A stretch of 64,000 bases of DNA from Pseudorhodoferax sp047601025 (lineage in GTDB: Bacteria; Pseudomonadota; Gammaproteobacteria; Burkholderiales; Burkholderiaceae_C), in contig NZ_JASGJZ010000001.1 of assembly GCF_047601025.1 (NCBI RefSeq), positions 682,001-746,000 of the forward strand, written 5' to 3'. This document shows, piece after piece, positions 1 to 8,325 of the stretch. The translations under genes were made by a program, and so were the position numbers. The notes under the pieces were generated by a model, which was not told the DNA's origin, did no database searches, and saw nothing but the letters and a program-made list of their open reading frames with translations. How positions within the stretch are numbered: position 1 is the stretch's first letter; every line of letters starts with the position of its first letter.

Positions 1-135
1 CAGCGCGTCGATGAAGCAGTTGACGGTGGAGCCGGTGCCCACGCCCAGGATCTCGCCGGGCACCACGTAGGCCAGTGCGGCACGGCCGACCAGGGCCTTG
101 AGTTGGTCTTGCGTCAGGCGATCAGGGGAAGTCAT
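1..135 (-). CDS. rpiA: Ribose-5-phosphate isomerase A, N-terminal part (runs off the window)
   Basis: Interconverts ribose 5-phosphate and ribulose 5-phosphate in the cytosolic pentose phosphate pathway. Only the first 45 residues are present; the gene continues beyond base 1. The visible part has the family's N-terminal helix (LTQDQLKALVGRAAL) and the phosphate-binding loop GVGTGSTVNCFIDAL. The ATG at 135 opens 44 bases from divergent pyrD, so the two promoters must share or overlap that gap. Identification rests on the N-terminus only, but the GVGTGST loop is very characteristic. Confidence 0.85.
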   Translation of the reverse strand, partial: MTSPDRLTQDQLKALVGRAALAYVVPGEILGVGTGSTVNCFIDAL

Positions 136-179
136 CTGGGAGAATCCGGCGGTTTGCTGTAACGGCCGAGAATTATCCG

Positions 180-1304
180 ATGCCCCTGCTGCCGCCCCGG
201 CTGTCCTACGCCCTGGCCCGGCCCTTCCTGTTCGGCCTGGATGCCGAAACCGCCCACGACGCCACGATGGCCGCCCTGGCCCGCGCCCACGGCACGCCGC
301 TGGCCTGGGCCTGGTGCGACAGCCGAGTGGACGACCCGGTCACGGTCGCCGGCCTGCGCTTTCCAAACCGCATCGGCCTGGCCGCCGGACTGGACAAGAA
401 CGCCCGCTGCATCGACGCGCTCGGCAGCCTGGGCTTCGGCTTCGTCGAGGTCGGCACCGTCACGCCGCTGGGCCAGCCGGGCAACCCCAAGCCGCGCATG
501 TTCCGGCTGCCGCGCGCGCAGGCACTGATCAACCGGCTGGGATTCAACAACGAGGGGCTGGCCGCCTTCCTGGCCAACGTGCAGCGCGCGCGCTTTCGCC
601 AGCAGCCGGGCCAGCCCATGCTGCTGGGCCTGAACATCGGCAAGAACGCGGCCACACCGACCGAGCGCGCGACCGAGGACTACCTGGCCTGCCTGGCCGG
701 CGTCTACCCGCACGCCGACTACGTGACCATCAACATCTCCAGCCCGAACACCAAGAACCTGCGCGCGCTGCAGGGCGACGCCGCGCTGGACGCGCTGCTC
801 GGCGCGCTGGCCGGGCGCCGCGCCGAACTGGCACGCGAGCACGCCACGCCGGACGCCGGCGGCAACGCGCGGCTGCGCCGCGTGCCGCTGTTCGTGAAGA
901 TCGCACCCGACCTGGACGAAGGCCAGGTCGCCGTGATCGCCGCGACCCTCAAGCGCCACGCCGCCGCCGACGCCGCGGCCGACCGCCTGGGCTGGGGCCT
1001 GATCGCCACCAACACCACGCTGGCGCGCGACCGCGTACAGGGCCTGCCGCACGCCGAGGAGGCCGGCGGCCTGTCCGGCGCGCCGCTGCTGGCCGCCAGC
1101 AACCGCGTGATCCGCCAGCTGCGCGACGCGCTGGGGCCGGACTTCCCGATCATCGGCGTCGGCGGCGTGCTCAGCGCGCGCGATGCGCTGACCAAGGTCG
1201 AGGCCGGTGCCGACCTGGTACAGATCTACACCGGCCTGATCTACCGCGGCCCGGCGCTGGTGCGGGAAGCTGCGCTGGCGCTGCGCGACCGCCGCGCCGG
1301 ATGA
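180..1304 (+). CDS. pyrD: Dihydroorotate dehydrogenase (quinone), class 2
   Basis: Oxidises dihydroorotate to orotate in pyrimidine synthesis, using FMN and the membrane quinone pool. The 374 residues fit class 2 enzymes. The N-terminal helical membrane-association part comes first, followed by a TIM barrel with GLAAGLDKN near residue 70, NRLGFNNEG near 118, and ISSPNTKNLR at about 186-195, which carries the catalytic serine. FMN-phosphate loops lie at the C-terminus (GVGGV and LVQIYTGLIYRGP). The ATG at 180 gives the expected N-terminus. Its stop overlaps the start of the following MFS gene (ATGA), so the two are probably co-translated. Confidence 0.96.
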   Translation: MPLLPPRLSYALARPFLFGLDAETAHDATMAALARAHGTPLAWAWCDSRVDDPVTVAGLRFPNRIGLAAGLDKNARCIDALGSLGFGFVEVGTVTPLGQPGNPKPRMFRLPRAQALINRLGFNNEGLAAFLANVQRARFRQQPGQPMLLGLNIGKNAATPTERATEDYLACLAGVYPHADYVTINISSPNTKNLRALQGDAALDALLGALAGRRAELAREHATPDAGGNARLRRVPLFVKIAPDLDEGQVAVIAATLKRHAAADAAADRLGWGLIATNTTLARDRVQGLPHAEEAGGLSGAPLLAASNRVIRQLRDALGPDFPIIGVGGVLSARDALTKVEAGADLVQIYTGLIYRGPALVREAALALRDRRAG

Positions 1305-2692
1305 CCGAGCCGGCGGACGGCCTGCCGCCGCCGGCCCGCTACCGGGCCATGGCGGTGATCCTGCTGGGCATCGCGGTCTCGGTGCTCGACGCCACGCTCG
1401 TCAACCTGGCCCTGCCCGGCATCGCGCGCGAACTGCAGCGCCCGGCCGCGGACGCGGTCTGGATCGTCAACGCCTACCAGCTCGGCGTGCTGACGCTGCT
1501 GCTGCCCTGCGCCAAGCTGGGCGACCTGCTGGGCTACCGGCGCGTCTACCTGTGGGGCCTGGCCGTCATGCTGCTGGGCACGCTGGGCTGCCTGCTGGCG
1601 CGCGACATGGCGCCGCTGGTCGCCGCGCGCGCGGTACAGGGCATGGGCGCGGCCGGCGTCATGGGCGTGAACGCGGCGCTGGTGCGGCTGACCTATCCGC
1701 GCGCGCTGCTGGGGCGCGGCATCGCGCTGAACTCGATGACGGTGGCCGTCGCCTCGGTGGCGGGCCCCAGCCTGGCGGCGGCCGTGCTGTCGGTCGCCAG
1801 CTGGCCCTGGCTGTTCGCGCTGCAGCTGCCGATCCTCGCGGGACTGCTGCTGTTCGGTGCGCCGGCGCTGCCGGGCAATGCGCATGCGCCGGCCGGCAAC
1901 GGCCTGTCGCCCCTCGACGTGGTGCTGAACGCCGCGATGTTCGGCCTGGTGTTCCTGGGTGCGGACCGGCTCGGCACCCGTGCCGGCACGCCCGGCAGCG
2001 CGCTGCAGGCCGGGCTGCTGCTGGCGGCCGGCCTGGCCATCGGCGTGTTCTACGTGCGGCGCCAGCTCGGCCAGGCCATGCCGCTGTTCCCGGTGGACCT
2101 GCTGCGCATCCGCGTGTTCGCGCTGTCGATGTGCAGCTCGGTCACCGCGTTCGCGTCGCAGATGCTGTCGCAGATCGCGCTGCCCTTCCTGCTGCTGGAG
2201 AACTACGGCCGCTCGCACGTGGGCACGGGCCTGCTGTTCACGGCCTGGCCGCTCGGCAGCATCGTCGCCGCGCCGATCGCGGGCCGGCTGATCGGCCGCG
2301 TGCCGGCCGGCCTGCTGGGCTGCGCCGGCATGTGGACCATGGCCGCCGGCCTGGCGCTGCTGGCCCTGCTACCCGGCCAGCCGTCCGACCCCGACATCGC
2401 CTGGCGCATGGCGCTGTGCGGCATCGGCTTCGCGCTGTTCCAGTCGCCGAACAACTACCTGATCGTGACCTCGGCCCCACCGCAGCGCGCCGGCGGCGCC
2501 AGCGGCATGCTGGGCACGGCGCGGCTGACCGGCCAGAGCATCGGCGCCGTGCTGCTGGCCGTGCTGTTCAGCCTGGCGGGATCGCGGGGTGGCCACGGCG
2601 CCGCGCCGCCGCTGGCGCTCGGCCTGGCCGCAGGGCTGGCCGCCGCATCGGGCTGCTTCAGCCTGCTGCGCACGCGCAGCACGCGCGCCTGA
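1301..2692 (+). CDS. MFS transporter, DHA2 (EmrB/QacA-like) drug:H+ antiporter family
   Basis: Inner-membrane proton-driven exporter of 463 residues. The first helix carries the DHA2 signature VLDATLVNLALPGIA, followed by WIVNAYQLG in helix 2, the loop motif KLGDLLGYRRV, and about 14 hydrophobic segments in all, as in the 14-helix subfamily. The start at 1301 overlaps the pyrD stop by four bases, and the C-terminal hydrophobic segments run to the stop at 2692. The substrate cannot be read from sequence. The operonic link with pyrD is probably fortuitous read-through rather than a pathway link. Confidence 0.85.
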   Translation: MTEPADGLPPPARYRAMAVILLGIAVSVLDATLVNLALPGIARELQRPAADAVWIVNAYQLGVLTLLLPCAKLGDLLGYRRVYLWGLAVMLLGTLGCLLARDMAPLVAARAVQGMGAAGVMGVNAALVRLTYPRALLGRGIALNSMTVAVASVAGPSLAAAVLSVASWPWLFALQLPILAGLLLFGAPALPGNAHAPAGNGLSPLDVVLNAAMFGLVFLGADRLGTRAGTPGSALQAGLLLAAGLAIGVFYVRRQLGQAMPLFPVDLLRIRVFALSMCSSVTAFASQMLSQIALPFLLLENYGRSHVGTGLLFTAWPLGSIVAAPIAGRLIGRVPAGLLGCAGMWTMAAGLALLALLPGQPSDPDIAWRMALCGIGFALFQSPNNYLIVTSAPPQRAGGASGMLGTARLTGQSIGAVLLAVLFSLAGSRGGHGAAPPLALGLAAGLAAASGCFSLLRTRSTRA

Positions 2693-3460
2693 CCACCGGG
2701 GGTCCGGGCCGCGTAGTGGCGCGAGTGAGTCGTGAGGCTGCCCCTGGAACCCGGCGTGCACAGTCCGCTCGTCAGGCGACAGATGTGTGCTGCGCCACCA
2801 ACCAGCGTTGCTCGAACTGCATGGGGCTGAGGTTACCCAGCGCCGGATATCGCCACCAGTGGTTGTAGAAGACGGCTTTTTGGGGAGGACGCCAGCACGC
2901 GGCATGCGAGCGGCGCAGCCGCCAAGAGGGTGAGGTGGTGACGGCTTGGCCGCTGGATCGCGCCTGCATCGTGGCTGAAGTTTTCTCCCAACAGGGAGAG
3001 AGACCCCTTCCGGGCAGCCAGCGCCAAAGAACGTCGGGGTTCTGCACCCGGCCGGCACGAGCAGCGGACAAGACCCCGACAGAGGACGGCGAGCCGATCC
3101 TCGGCGGCATTGCGGCCGGTCCAGATGCGGGCAGCATCGTTGTCCAGAACGCCAGCGCTGCCGCCCCTGTCGGGCCGCCGGGCAGCACGAGTGCCCTGCA
3201 GCGCGCGCATCGCCATGCGGTTGACGGTCAGGGGGAAGACGACCACAACCACTTCCACGACGACCACGCCATTGGCACCCGAGACTGATCGCGGCAGATA
3301 CCGGCCTGCCCCGGTTTACGCCCTTCGGGTCCCACCCCGCGCGTCTTTCCTCACACCAATGCACTCACGCCACTTGCTGGGACACGAACCATTCAACGGA
3401 TACGCATCGCCACCTTCACCGGCACGCGCGCCACGGGTTGCCCCACTGGAGCGGCCAAAG
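2693..3460. other. Gene-poor interval containing an IS remnant
   Basis: About 770 bases between the MFS gene and the tRNA-Arg terminator. Apart from the transposase tail at 2772-2873, no convincing gene is visible. The open frames on both strands have no family signature and switch frame. The C-terminal end of one plus-strand frame is rich in H and D (near 3215-3285), but it has no start context or recognisable domain. This looks like decayed mobile or intergenic DNA next to a tRNA gene. Confidence 0.6.
2772..2873 (-). pseudogene. IS3-family transposase (OrfB) C-terminal fragment
   Basis: The last 33 codons in this frame read FYNHWWRYPALGNLSPMQFE and so on to a stop at 2772. This is the typical end of IS3-family OrfB transposases, where Y-N--R-H-ALG-LSP--FE follows the last catalytic acidic residue. 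Upstream of about 2873 the frame continues open but no longer resembles a transposase. No DDE core, OrfA or terminal inverted repeats are present. It is therefore a non-functional scar of an insertion near the tRNA-Arg gene. Confidence 0.7.
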
Positions 3461-3496
3461 AAAAACGGGTTAGCCCCTTGTGAGGACTAACCCGTT
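3461..3496 (-). terminator. Rho-independent terminator of tRNA-Arg
   Basis: Perfect 10-bp stem AACGGGTTAG (3464-3473) and CTAACCCGTT (3487-3496) with a 13-base loop. Read on the minus strand it ends in a run of T residues (TTTTTCTTT). It lies about 10 bases beyond the tRNA 3' end. Confidence 0.85.
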
Positions 3497-3504
3497 GATT
3501 TTTA

Positions 3505-3581
3505 TGGCGCGGCTGGCAGGAATCGAACCCACGACCCCTTGGTTCGTAGCCAAGTACTCTATCCAGCTGAGCTACAGCCGC
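3505..3581 (-). tRNA. tRNA-Arg (anticodon ACG)
   Basis: 77 nt, read on the minus strand. The acceptor GCGGCTG pairs with CAGCCGC, followed by the discriminator base and an encoded CCA. The D-arm is GCTCAGCTGGATAGAGT, the anticodon stem-loop has loop CT-ACG-AA giving anticodon ACG (wobble A, normally edited to I by TadA), and the T-arm has GTGGGTTCGATTCC. A promoter (3592-3621) and a terminator (3461-3496) flank it, so it is a single-gene transcription unit. Confidence 0.96.
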
Positions 3582-3591
3582 GAAGCCTTGC

Positions 3592-3621
3592 ATTATAGGG
3601 TAGTTTTTCGAAAGTGCACAA
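3592..3621 (-). promoter_or_regulatory. Sigma-70 promoter of tRNA-Arg
   Basis: On the minus strand a consensus -10 TATAAT (3592-3597) lies 18 bases from a -35-like TTGTGC (3616-3621). The -10 ends 10 bases before the mature tRNA 5' end, as expected for a stable RNA promoter. This AT-rich patch stands out from the surrounding GC-rich DNA. Confidence 0.75.
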
Positions 3622-3741
3622 ATTTTTTTATGCGCCCGCTGCCGCACCCGGCGATGGGGCCCGTCGGCACCGTTCTCGCACGACCGCCGTCGCGGCACGA
3701 AAAGCCCCGACAATCCCCGGCCAGATCCTCCGTCCCCATCC

Positions 3742-4701
3742 ATGAATCCCACGACCGAACCCACTTTCGACGTCGCCCTGTTCGGCGAAGCCATGATGCT
3801 GCTGGTGGCCGACCGGCCCGGTCCGCTGGAAGACGCGACCGCTTTCCTCAAGCGCACCGCCGGCGCCGAGACCAACGTGGCCATCGGCCTGGCGCGGATG
3901 GGCTTCACGGTGGGCTGGGCCAGCCGGCTGGGCAGCGACAGCATGGCCCGCTACCTGCTGGCCAGCATGCGCGCCGAAGGCATCGACTGCTCGCACGTCG
4001 TCTGCGACCCGGCGCAGCGCACCGGCTTCCAGTTCAAGGGCCGCGTGACGGACGGCAGCGACCCGCCGGTCGAATACCACCGCAAGGGCTCGGCCGCGAG
4101 CCTGATGACGCCCGCGGACATCGACGAGCCCTGGCTGCGCAGCGCGCGCCACCTGCACGCCACCGGCGTGTTCGCGGCCGTCTCGGCCAGCACGCTGGCC
4201 ACCAGCATCCGCACCATGGAGATCGCGCGCGCCGCCGGCCGCACCATCTCGTTCGACACCAACCTGCGGCCCACGCTGTGGGAAAGCCGCGCCGCCATGG
4301 TCGCGGCCATCAACGGCCTGGCCGCGCGCGCGGACTGGGTGCTGCCCGGCATCGAGGAAGGCGAGATCCTGACCGGCGAGACCGCGCCCGAGCCCGTGGC
4401 CGCGTTCTACCGCGCGCAGGGCGCGAAGCTGGTGGTCGTGAAGCTCGGCGCGGACGGCGCCTACTACGACAGCGACGTGGCCGGCACCGGCCGCGTGCCG
4501 GGCTTCCCGGTCGCGCAGGTGGTGGACACCGTGGGCGCCGGCGACGGCTTCGCCGCCGGCGTGGTCAGCGCGCTGCTGGAAGGCAAGAGCGTGCCCGAGG
4601 CGGTGCGCCGCGGCGCGTGGATCGGCGCGCGCGCGGTGCAGGTGCTGGGCGATACCGAAGGCCTGCCGACGCGGGCACAACTCCAGGAGGCAGGACTATG
4701 A
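3742..4701 (+). CDS. PfkB-family 2-ketogluconate / 2-keto-3-deoxygluconate kinase
   Basis: Phosphorylates a ketoaldonate in the cytosol. The 319 residues show the PfkB ribokinase fold: FGEAMMLLV at the N-terminus, GAETNVAIGLARMG near residue 45, FQFKGRV-DGSDPPVEY in the substrate lid (residues 95-113), and the anion-hole/catalytic motif DTVGAGDGFAAG near 257-268. The C-terminus GARAVQVLGDTEGLPTR resembles bacterial KguK/KdgK-type kinases. The following gene is a 2-ketoaldonate reductase and the third a LacI regulator. This is the kguK-kguD-ptxS logic, which favours 2-ketogluconate, but KDG, which the 14-24 kb locus could supply, is an equally possible substrate. The stop overlaps the next start (ATGA). 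Confidence 0.85.
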   Translation: MNPTTEPTFDVALFGEAMMLLVADRPGPLEDATAFLKRTAGAETNVAIGLARMGFTVGWASRLGSDSMARYLLASMRAEGIDCSHVVCDPAQRTGFQFKGRVTDGSDPPVEYHRKGSAASLMTPADIDEPWLRSARHLHATGVFAAVSASTLATSIRTMEIARAAGRTISFDTNLRPTLWESRAAMVAAINGLAARADWVLPGIEEGEILTGETAPEPVAAFYRAQGAKLVVVKLGADGAYYDSDVAGTGRVPGFPVAQVVDTVGAGDGFAAGVVSALLEGKSVPEAVRRGAWIGARAVQVLGDTEGLPTRAQLQEAGL

Positions 4702-5684
4702 GCATCGACCGCAAGAACATTCTGGTATTCGGCCCGCTGCCGCCGGACCAGCTGGCGCGCCTGCAGGCCGCGCACGCCGTGACCGTGGCCTTCCCCAAGA
4801 CCGACGCCGCCGCGTTCGAGGCCGCGCTGCCCTCGGCGCACGCGCTGATCGGCGCCAGCCATCCCGTCGACGCCGCGCTGCTGGACCGCGCGCCGAACCT
4901 GCGCGTGATCTCCAGCGTCTCCGTCGGCGTGGACAACTACGCACTGCCCGAGCTGCAGCGGCGCGGCATCGTGCTGTGCCACACGCCCGGCGTGCTGGAC
5001 GAGACCGTGGCCGACACCGTGTTCGCGCTGCTGATGGCGACCAGCCGCCGCGTGGTCGAGCTGGCGAACCTGATCCGCGACGGCCGCTGGACCCGCAGCG
5101 TCGGCGAGGACCTGTTCGGCTGGGACGTGCACCACAAGACCCTCGGCCTGCTGGGCTTCGGCCGCATCGGCCAGGCCATCGCGCGCCGCGCCGCGCTGGG
5201 CTTCGGCATGCCGGTGCTCTACCACGCGCGCCGGCCCGTGGACCTGGCCGCGCAGGCGCCCGAGCTCGCCGGCAAGGCCGTCCACACGCCGCTGCCCGCG
5301 CTGCTGGCGCAGTCCGACTTCGTGGTCGCGATGCTGCCGGCCTCGCCCTCCACGCGCGGCATGCTGAACGCCGAGGTCTTCGCGCAGATGAAGCCCGGCA
5401 GCTTCTTCGTCAACGGCGGCCGCGGCGCCACCGTGGACGAGGCCGCCCTGCTGCACGCGCTGGACCACGGCCCGCTGCGCGGCGCGGGGCTGGACGTGTT
5501 CGCCACCGAGCCGCTGCCGCAGGACTCGCCGCTGCGCACGCACCCGCGCGTGACGCCACTGCCGCACATCGGCTCGGCCACGGCCGAGACGCGCCACGCC
5601 ATGGCCGCGCTGGCCGTCACCAACCTGCTGCAGGCCCTGGCCGGCGAGCGGCCGGCGGCCGTCTACGACACCAGCGCCGGCTGA
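4698..5684 (+). CDS. 2-hydroxyacid dehydrogenase, 2-ketoaldonate/hydroxypyruvate reductase type (GhrB/KguD-like)
   Basis: NAD(P)H-dependent D-isomer-specific reductase of 328 residues. Features in order: the substrate-domain signature SSVSVGVDNY near residue 73; the Rossmann loop LGFGRIGQAIARRA at about 152-165; the catalytic Arg in NGGRGATVDE near 240; the conserved Glu in the FATEPLP stretch; and the catalytic His in PLPHIGSAT near 289. The Y/N-rich signature and the TRHAMAALA--NL C-terminus are typical of glyoxylate/hydroxypyruvate/2-ketogluconate reductases. With the kinase just upstream (4-bp overlap), reduction of 2-keto-6-phosphogluconate to 6-phosphogluconate is the likeliest role. 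This is inferred from the operon, not from specificity residues. Confidence 0.85.
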   Translation: MSIDRKNILVFGPLPPDQLARLQAAHAVTVAFPKTDAAAFEAALPSAHALIGASHPVDAALLDRAPNLRVISSVSVGVDNYALPELQRRGIVLCHTPGVLDETVADTVFALLMATSRRVVELANLIRDGRWTRSVGEDLFGWDVHHKTLGLLGFGRIGQAIARRAALGFGMPVLYHARRPVDLAAQAPELAGKAVHTPLPALLAQSDFVVAMLPASPSTRGMLNAEVFAQMKPGSFFVNGGRGATVDEAALLHALDHGPLRGAGLDVFATEPLPQDSPLRTHPRVTPLPHIGSATAETRHAMAALAVTNLLQALAGERPAAVYDTSAG

Positions 5685-5691
5685 ACGCGCC

Positions 5692-6708
5692 GTGCGCGCC
5701 GCGCGCCCGACCATCACCGACGTGGCGGCCGCGGCCGGCGTGTCCAAGGCCACGGTCTCGCGCTTCTTCAACCACCGCGAGCGGCTGCTGAGCCCGGACA
5801 TCGCGGCCCGGGTCGAGGCCGCGATCGCGCAGCTCGGCTACGCGCCCAGCCCGATGGCCCGCGCGCTGAGCCGCGGCCGCTCGCGGCTCATCGGCCTGGT
5901 GGTGGCCGACATCGCCAACCCGTATTCCGTGGCCGTGCTGCGCGGCGCCGAGCAGGTGCTGCGCGAGGCCGGCTACCTGGTCATGCTGGCCAACCTGGGC
6001 AACGAACCCGGCCGCGAGCGCGACGCCATCGAGGCGCTGGACGACTACCAGGTCGACGGCTTCATCCTGAACACGATGGGCCCCGGCGCCGGCATGCCCG
6101 ACGCCGCCATGGCCGCGCAGGGCAAGCCCGTGGTGCTGGTGGACCGCCGGCACGCCGGCATGGCCGCGGACTTCGTCTCGCTGGACAACGCCGGCGCGAT
6201 GGCCGAGGTCTGCGCGCACCTGCTGGACGGCGGCTGGCACGAGCTGCTGTACGTGACCGAGCCGGTGGCCGGCGTCAGCACCCGGCGCGAGCGCACGGCC
6301 GCGTTCGGCGACTGCGTGCGCGCCCCGGCGGCTGGCACGGTGTTCGAAAGCCATGCCGGCGACGACGACGCGCTGCGCCGCGCGCTGCAGGCGCTGCACG
6401 CGCGCGCCGCCGTGCACCGCCGCCGCGCCGCCGTGGTCGCCGGCAACGCGGTCGTCACGCTGCGCGTGGCGCACGCCATGCGCCAGCTCGGCTGGCAGTT
6501 CGGCCGGGAACTGGGCTTCGTCGGCTTCGACGACCCGGACTGGGCCGCGCTGATCGGCCCGGGCCTGTCGTGCATCGCCCAGCCCACCGACGCGATCGGC
6601 CAGGGCGCCGCGCGCTGCCTGATCGACCGGCTGCAGGGCCATGCCGGACCGGCGCGCGAGCTGCTGTTGCCGGGGCGGCTGGCGGTGCGGGGGTCGTCGG
6701 CGGCATAG
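5692..6708 (+). CDS. LacI-family transcriptional regulator (PtxS/GntR-like)
   Basis: 338-residue repressor. The N-terminal helix-turn-helix TITDVAAAAGVSKATVSRFF (about residues 7-26) is followed by the hinge helix (YAPSPMARALS) and a periplasmic-binding-protein-like effector domain (GLVVADIANPY near 65, VDGFILNT near 122, GFVGFDDPDWA near 278). The GTG at 5692 begins seven bases after the reductase stop. It is therefore the third gene of the kinase-reductase unit and probably autoregulates it in response to a ketogluconate, as PtxS does in Pseudomonas. The effector is inferred from context only. Confidence 0.87.
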   Translation: MRAARPTITDVAAAAGVSKATVSRFFNHRERLLSPDIAARVEAAIAQLGYAPSPMARALSRGRSRLIGLVVADIANPYSVAVLRGAEQVLREAGYLVMLANLGNEPGRERDAIEALDDYQVDGFILNTMGPGAGMPDAAMAAQGKPVVLVDRRHAGMAADFVSLDNAGAMAEVCAHLLDGGWHELLYVTEPVAGVSTRRERTAAFGDCVRAPAAGTVFESHAGDDDALRRALQALHARAAVHRRRAAVVAGNAVVTLRVAHAMRQLGWQFGRELGFVGFDDPDWAALIGPGLSCIAQPTDAIGQGAARCLIDRLQGHAGPARELLLPGRLAVRGSSAA

Positions 6709-6723
6709 TCCGCCGCCGAGCCT

Positions 6724-7665
6724 TCAAGCGCCGCGGGCGCCCTCTCCGCGCGCCGCCGCCAGCGCCGCCTGCAGCGCCGCGATCAGACGCTCGGCCACCA
6801 GCTTCACGATCGCGCCGGGCGGCCGCGCCGCGTCCACCACCACGCTGATGCCCTGCGGCTCGGCGCCGCGGTCGCGGATCGGCACGAACACCAGCCGGCC
6901 GTCCGCCAGCTCCGGCGCCACGTCCAGCTCGGACGTGAACATCAGGTGCCGGCCGCCCAGCGCCAGCTGCTTGGCCAGCTGCAGCGAATTGGTCTCCACG
7001 CAGCGGCTCGCCTCCTTGAACAGCCAGCTGTACTGCGCCTCCAGGTGGCGCCGGATCGTCAGCGCCTTGCTCTGCAGCGCGACCGGATGGGCCGTGGCCT
7101 CCTGGAAACTGACGCTCTGGCGCTGCGCCAGCGCGTGGCCCGGCGCCACCACGCAGCCCAGCGGCAGCTCGGCCTTCCACAGCACCAGCAGCTCGCGCCG
7201 CGGCGCCAGGTTGAAGATCGCCGCCAGGTCGGCCTTGCCGGCCATCAGCACCACTTCGGCGTCGTCGGGCGTGGCCAGCTCGATCGACAGGCTGACCAGC
7301 GGATGCTGCGCGCCCAGTTCCCCGACCAGCGCCGGCAGGACGCTGGTGGCGTGGCTGTCCATCGCCACCAGCGCCACGTGGCCCTGGTGCACGCCCTCGA
7401 TGCGGCGGATCTCGCCGACCAGGCGGCGCTCGTCCTGCCGCCAGCGGCGCGCCAGCGTGATCAGCGCCTCGCCCGAGGCGGTGAGCCGCATGCCGCGCGG
7501 CAGCCGCTCGAACAGCGGCACGCCGAGCGCGTCCTCCAGCTGCAGGATCTGGCGGTTGATCGCCGACGCGGCCACGTGCAGCTCGCGCGCCGCCTTCTGG
7601 ATCGAGCCGGAGCGGGCCACCTGGTCGGCATAGCGCAGGCCGGCGGGAACGAGCGAATGGCGCAT
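6724..7665 (-). CDS. LysR-family transcriptional regulator
   Basis: 313 residues. The winged helix-turn-helix lies at about residues 9-68 (YADQVARSGSIQKAARELHV then INRQILQLEDALGVPLFERL), followed by a LysR substrate-binding domain (VALVAMDSHATSVLPALVGEL near 95). It is divergent from uraD (7771) across a 105-base gap, the classic arrangement for a LysR activator of its neighbour, so it probably senses a purine-degradation intermediate. The gap holds repeated ATGGAAGC (7664 and 7681) but no clear perfect dyad. Confidence 0.86.
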   Translation of the reverse strand: MRHSLVPAGLRYADQVARSGSIQKAARELHVAASAINRQILQLEDALGVPLFERLPRGMRLTASGEALITLARRWRQDERRLVGEIRRIEGVHQGHVALVAMDSHATSVLPALVGELGAQHPLVSLSIELATPDDAEVVLMAGKADLAAIFNLAPRRELLVLWKAELPLGCVVAPGHALAQRQSVSFQEATAHPVALQSKALTIRRHLEAQYSWLFKEASRCVETNSLQLAKQLALGGRHLMFTSELDVAPELADGRLVFVPIRDRGAEPQGISVVVDAARPPGAIVKLVAERLIAALQAALAAARGEGARGA

Positions 7666-7770
7666 GGAAGCCCTCTGTCAATGGAAGCGCCGATCGTACT
7701 GATCTTGCGCATGGAACGTAGCCAAATCGGTGATGGACGGCAATGAAAGGCATGCCTACGATGCGCCTCC

Positions 7771-8304
7771 ATGACGACACCTGCGACCCTGGACGAACTC
7801 AACACCTGCACGCCCGCGGCCTTCAGCGCCGCGCTGGCCGACATCTGGGAGCACGCGCCCTGGGTGGCCGAGCGCGCGGCGGCGCGGCGCCCCTTCGCCG
7901 ACGTGGACGCGCTGCACCGCGCGATGGTCGAGGCGGTGGCCGCGCTGGACGAGCCGGCGCGCGTGGCGTTCTACGCCGGCCACCCGGAACTGGCCGGCGC
8001 CGACGCCCGCCGCGGCGCGATGACCGATGCCTCCATCGCCGAGCAGGGCTCGCTCGCGCTGGCCAGCCTCGACGCCGCGGAGGCGCAGCGCTGGGACGCG
8101 CTGAACCGCGCCTACCGCGCGCGCTTCGGCTTCCCGTTCATCCTGTGCATCCGCCGCCATACGCGGGAGTCCGCGCTGCGCGCCTTCGAGCAGCGCCTGC
8201 AGAACGACCGGGCCACGGAACTGGCCGCCGCGCTGGACGAGATCGCCGCCATCACCCGGCTGCGACTGGCGCAGCGCGTGGCCGCCGCCCCCACCCATTC
8301 CTGA
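7771..8304 (+). CDS. uraD: 2-oxo-4-hydroxy-4-carboxy-5-ureidoimidazoline (OHCU) decarboxylase
   Basis: Catalyses the last step of urate to S-allantoin conversion. The 177 residues show the whole family signature: GHPELAG with the catalytic His71, a Ser/Glu-Gln pair (S88, E91-Q92), the LASLD--E helix, LN-AYRARFGFPFI near residues 112-126, and an R-rich C-terminal helix. No urate oxidase or HIU hydrolase gene lies nearby, so the rest of the pathway must be encoded elsewhere. The next two genes are solute receptors, suggesting a purine- or ureide-related uptake and degradation unit. Confidence 0.9.
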   Translation: MTTPATLDELNTCTPAAFSAALADIWEHAPWVAERAAARRPFADVDALHRAMVEAVAALDEPARVAFYAGHPELAGADARRGAMTDASIAEQGSLALASLDAAEAQRWDALNRAYRARFGFPFILCIRRHTRESALRAFEQRLQNDRATELAAALDEIAAITRLRLAQRVAAAPTHS

Positions 8305-8325
8305 AACCGACGAACCGCCACCACC

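Noticed and set aside
98..2692. A single 864-codon frame covering pyrD antiframe and the MFS gene
   Set aside because: Only the part from 1301 resembles a protein family. The first 400 codons are R/A/G/P-rich shadow of pyrD in another frame.
2935..3288. 117-codon frame ending in an H/D-rich stretch (DHNHFHDDH)
   Set aside because: Looks metal-binding, but it has no Shine-Dalgarno, no domain and competing frames on the other strand.
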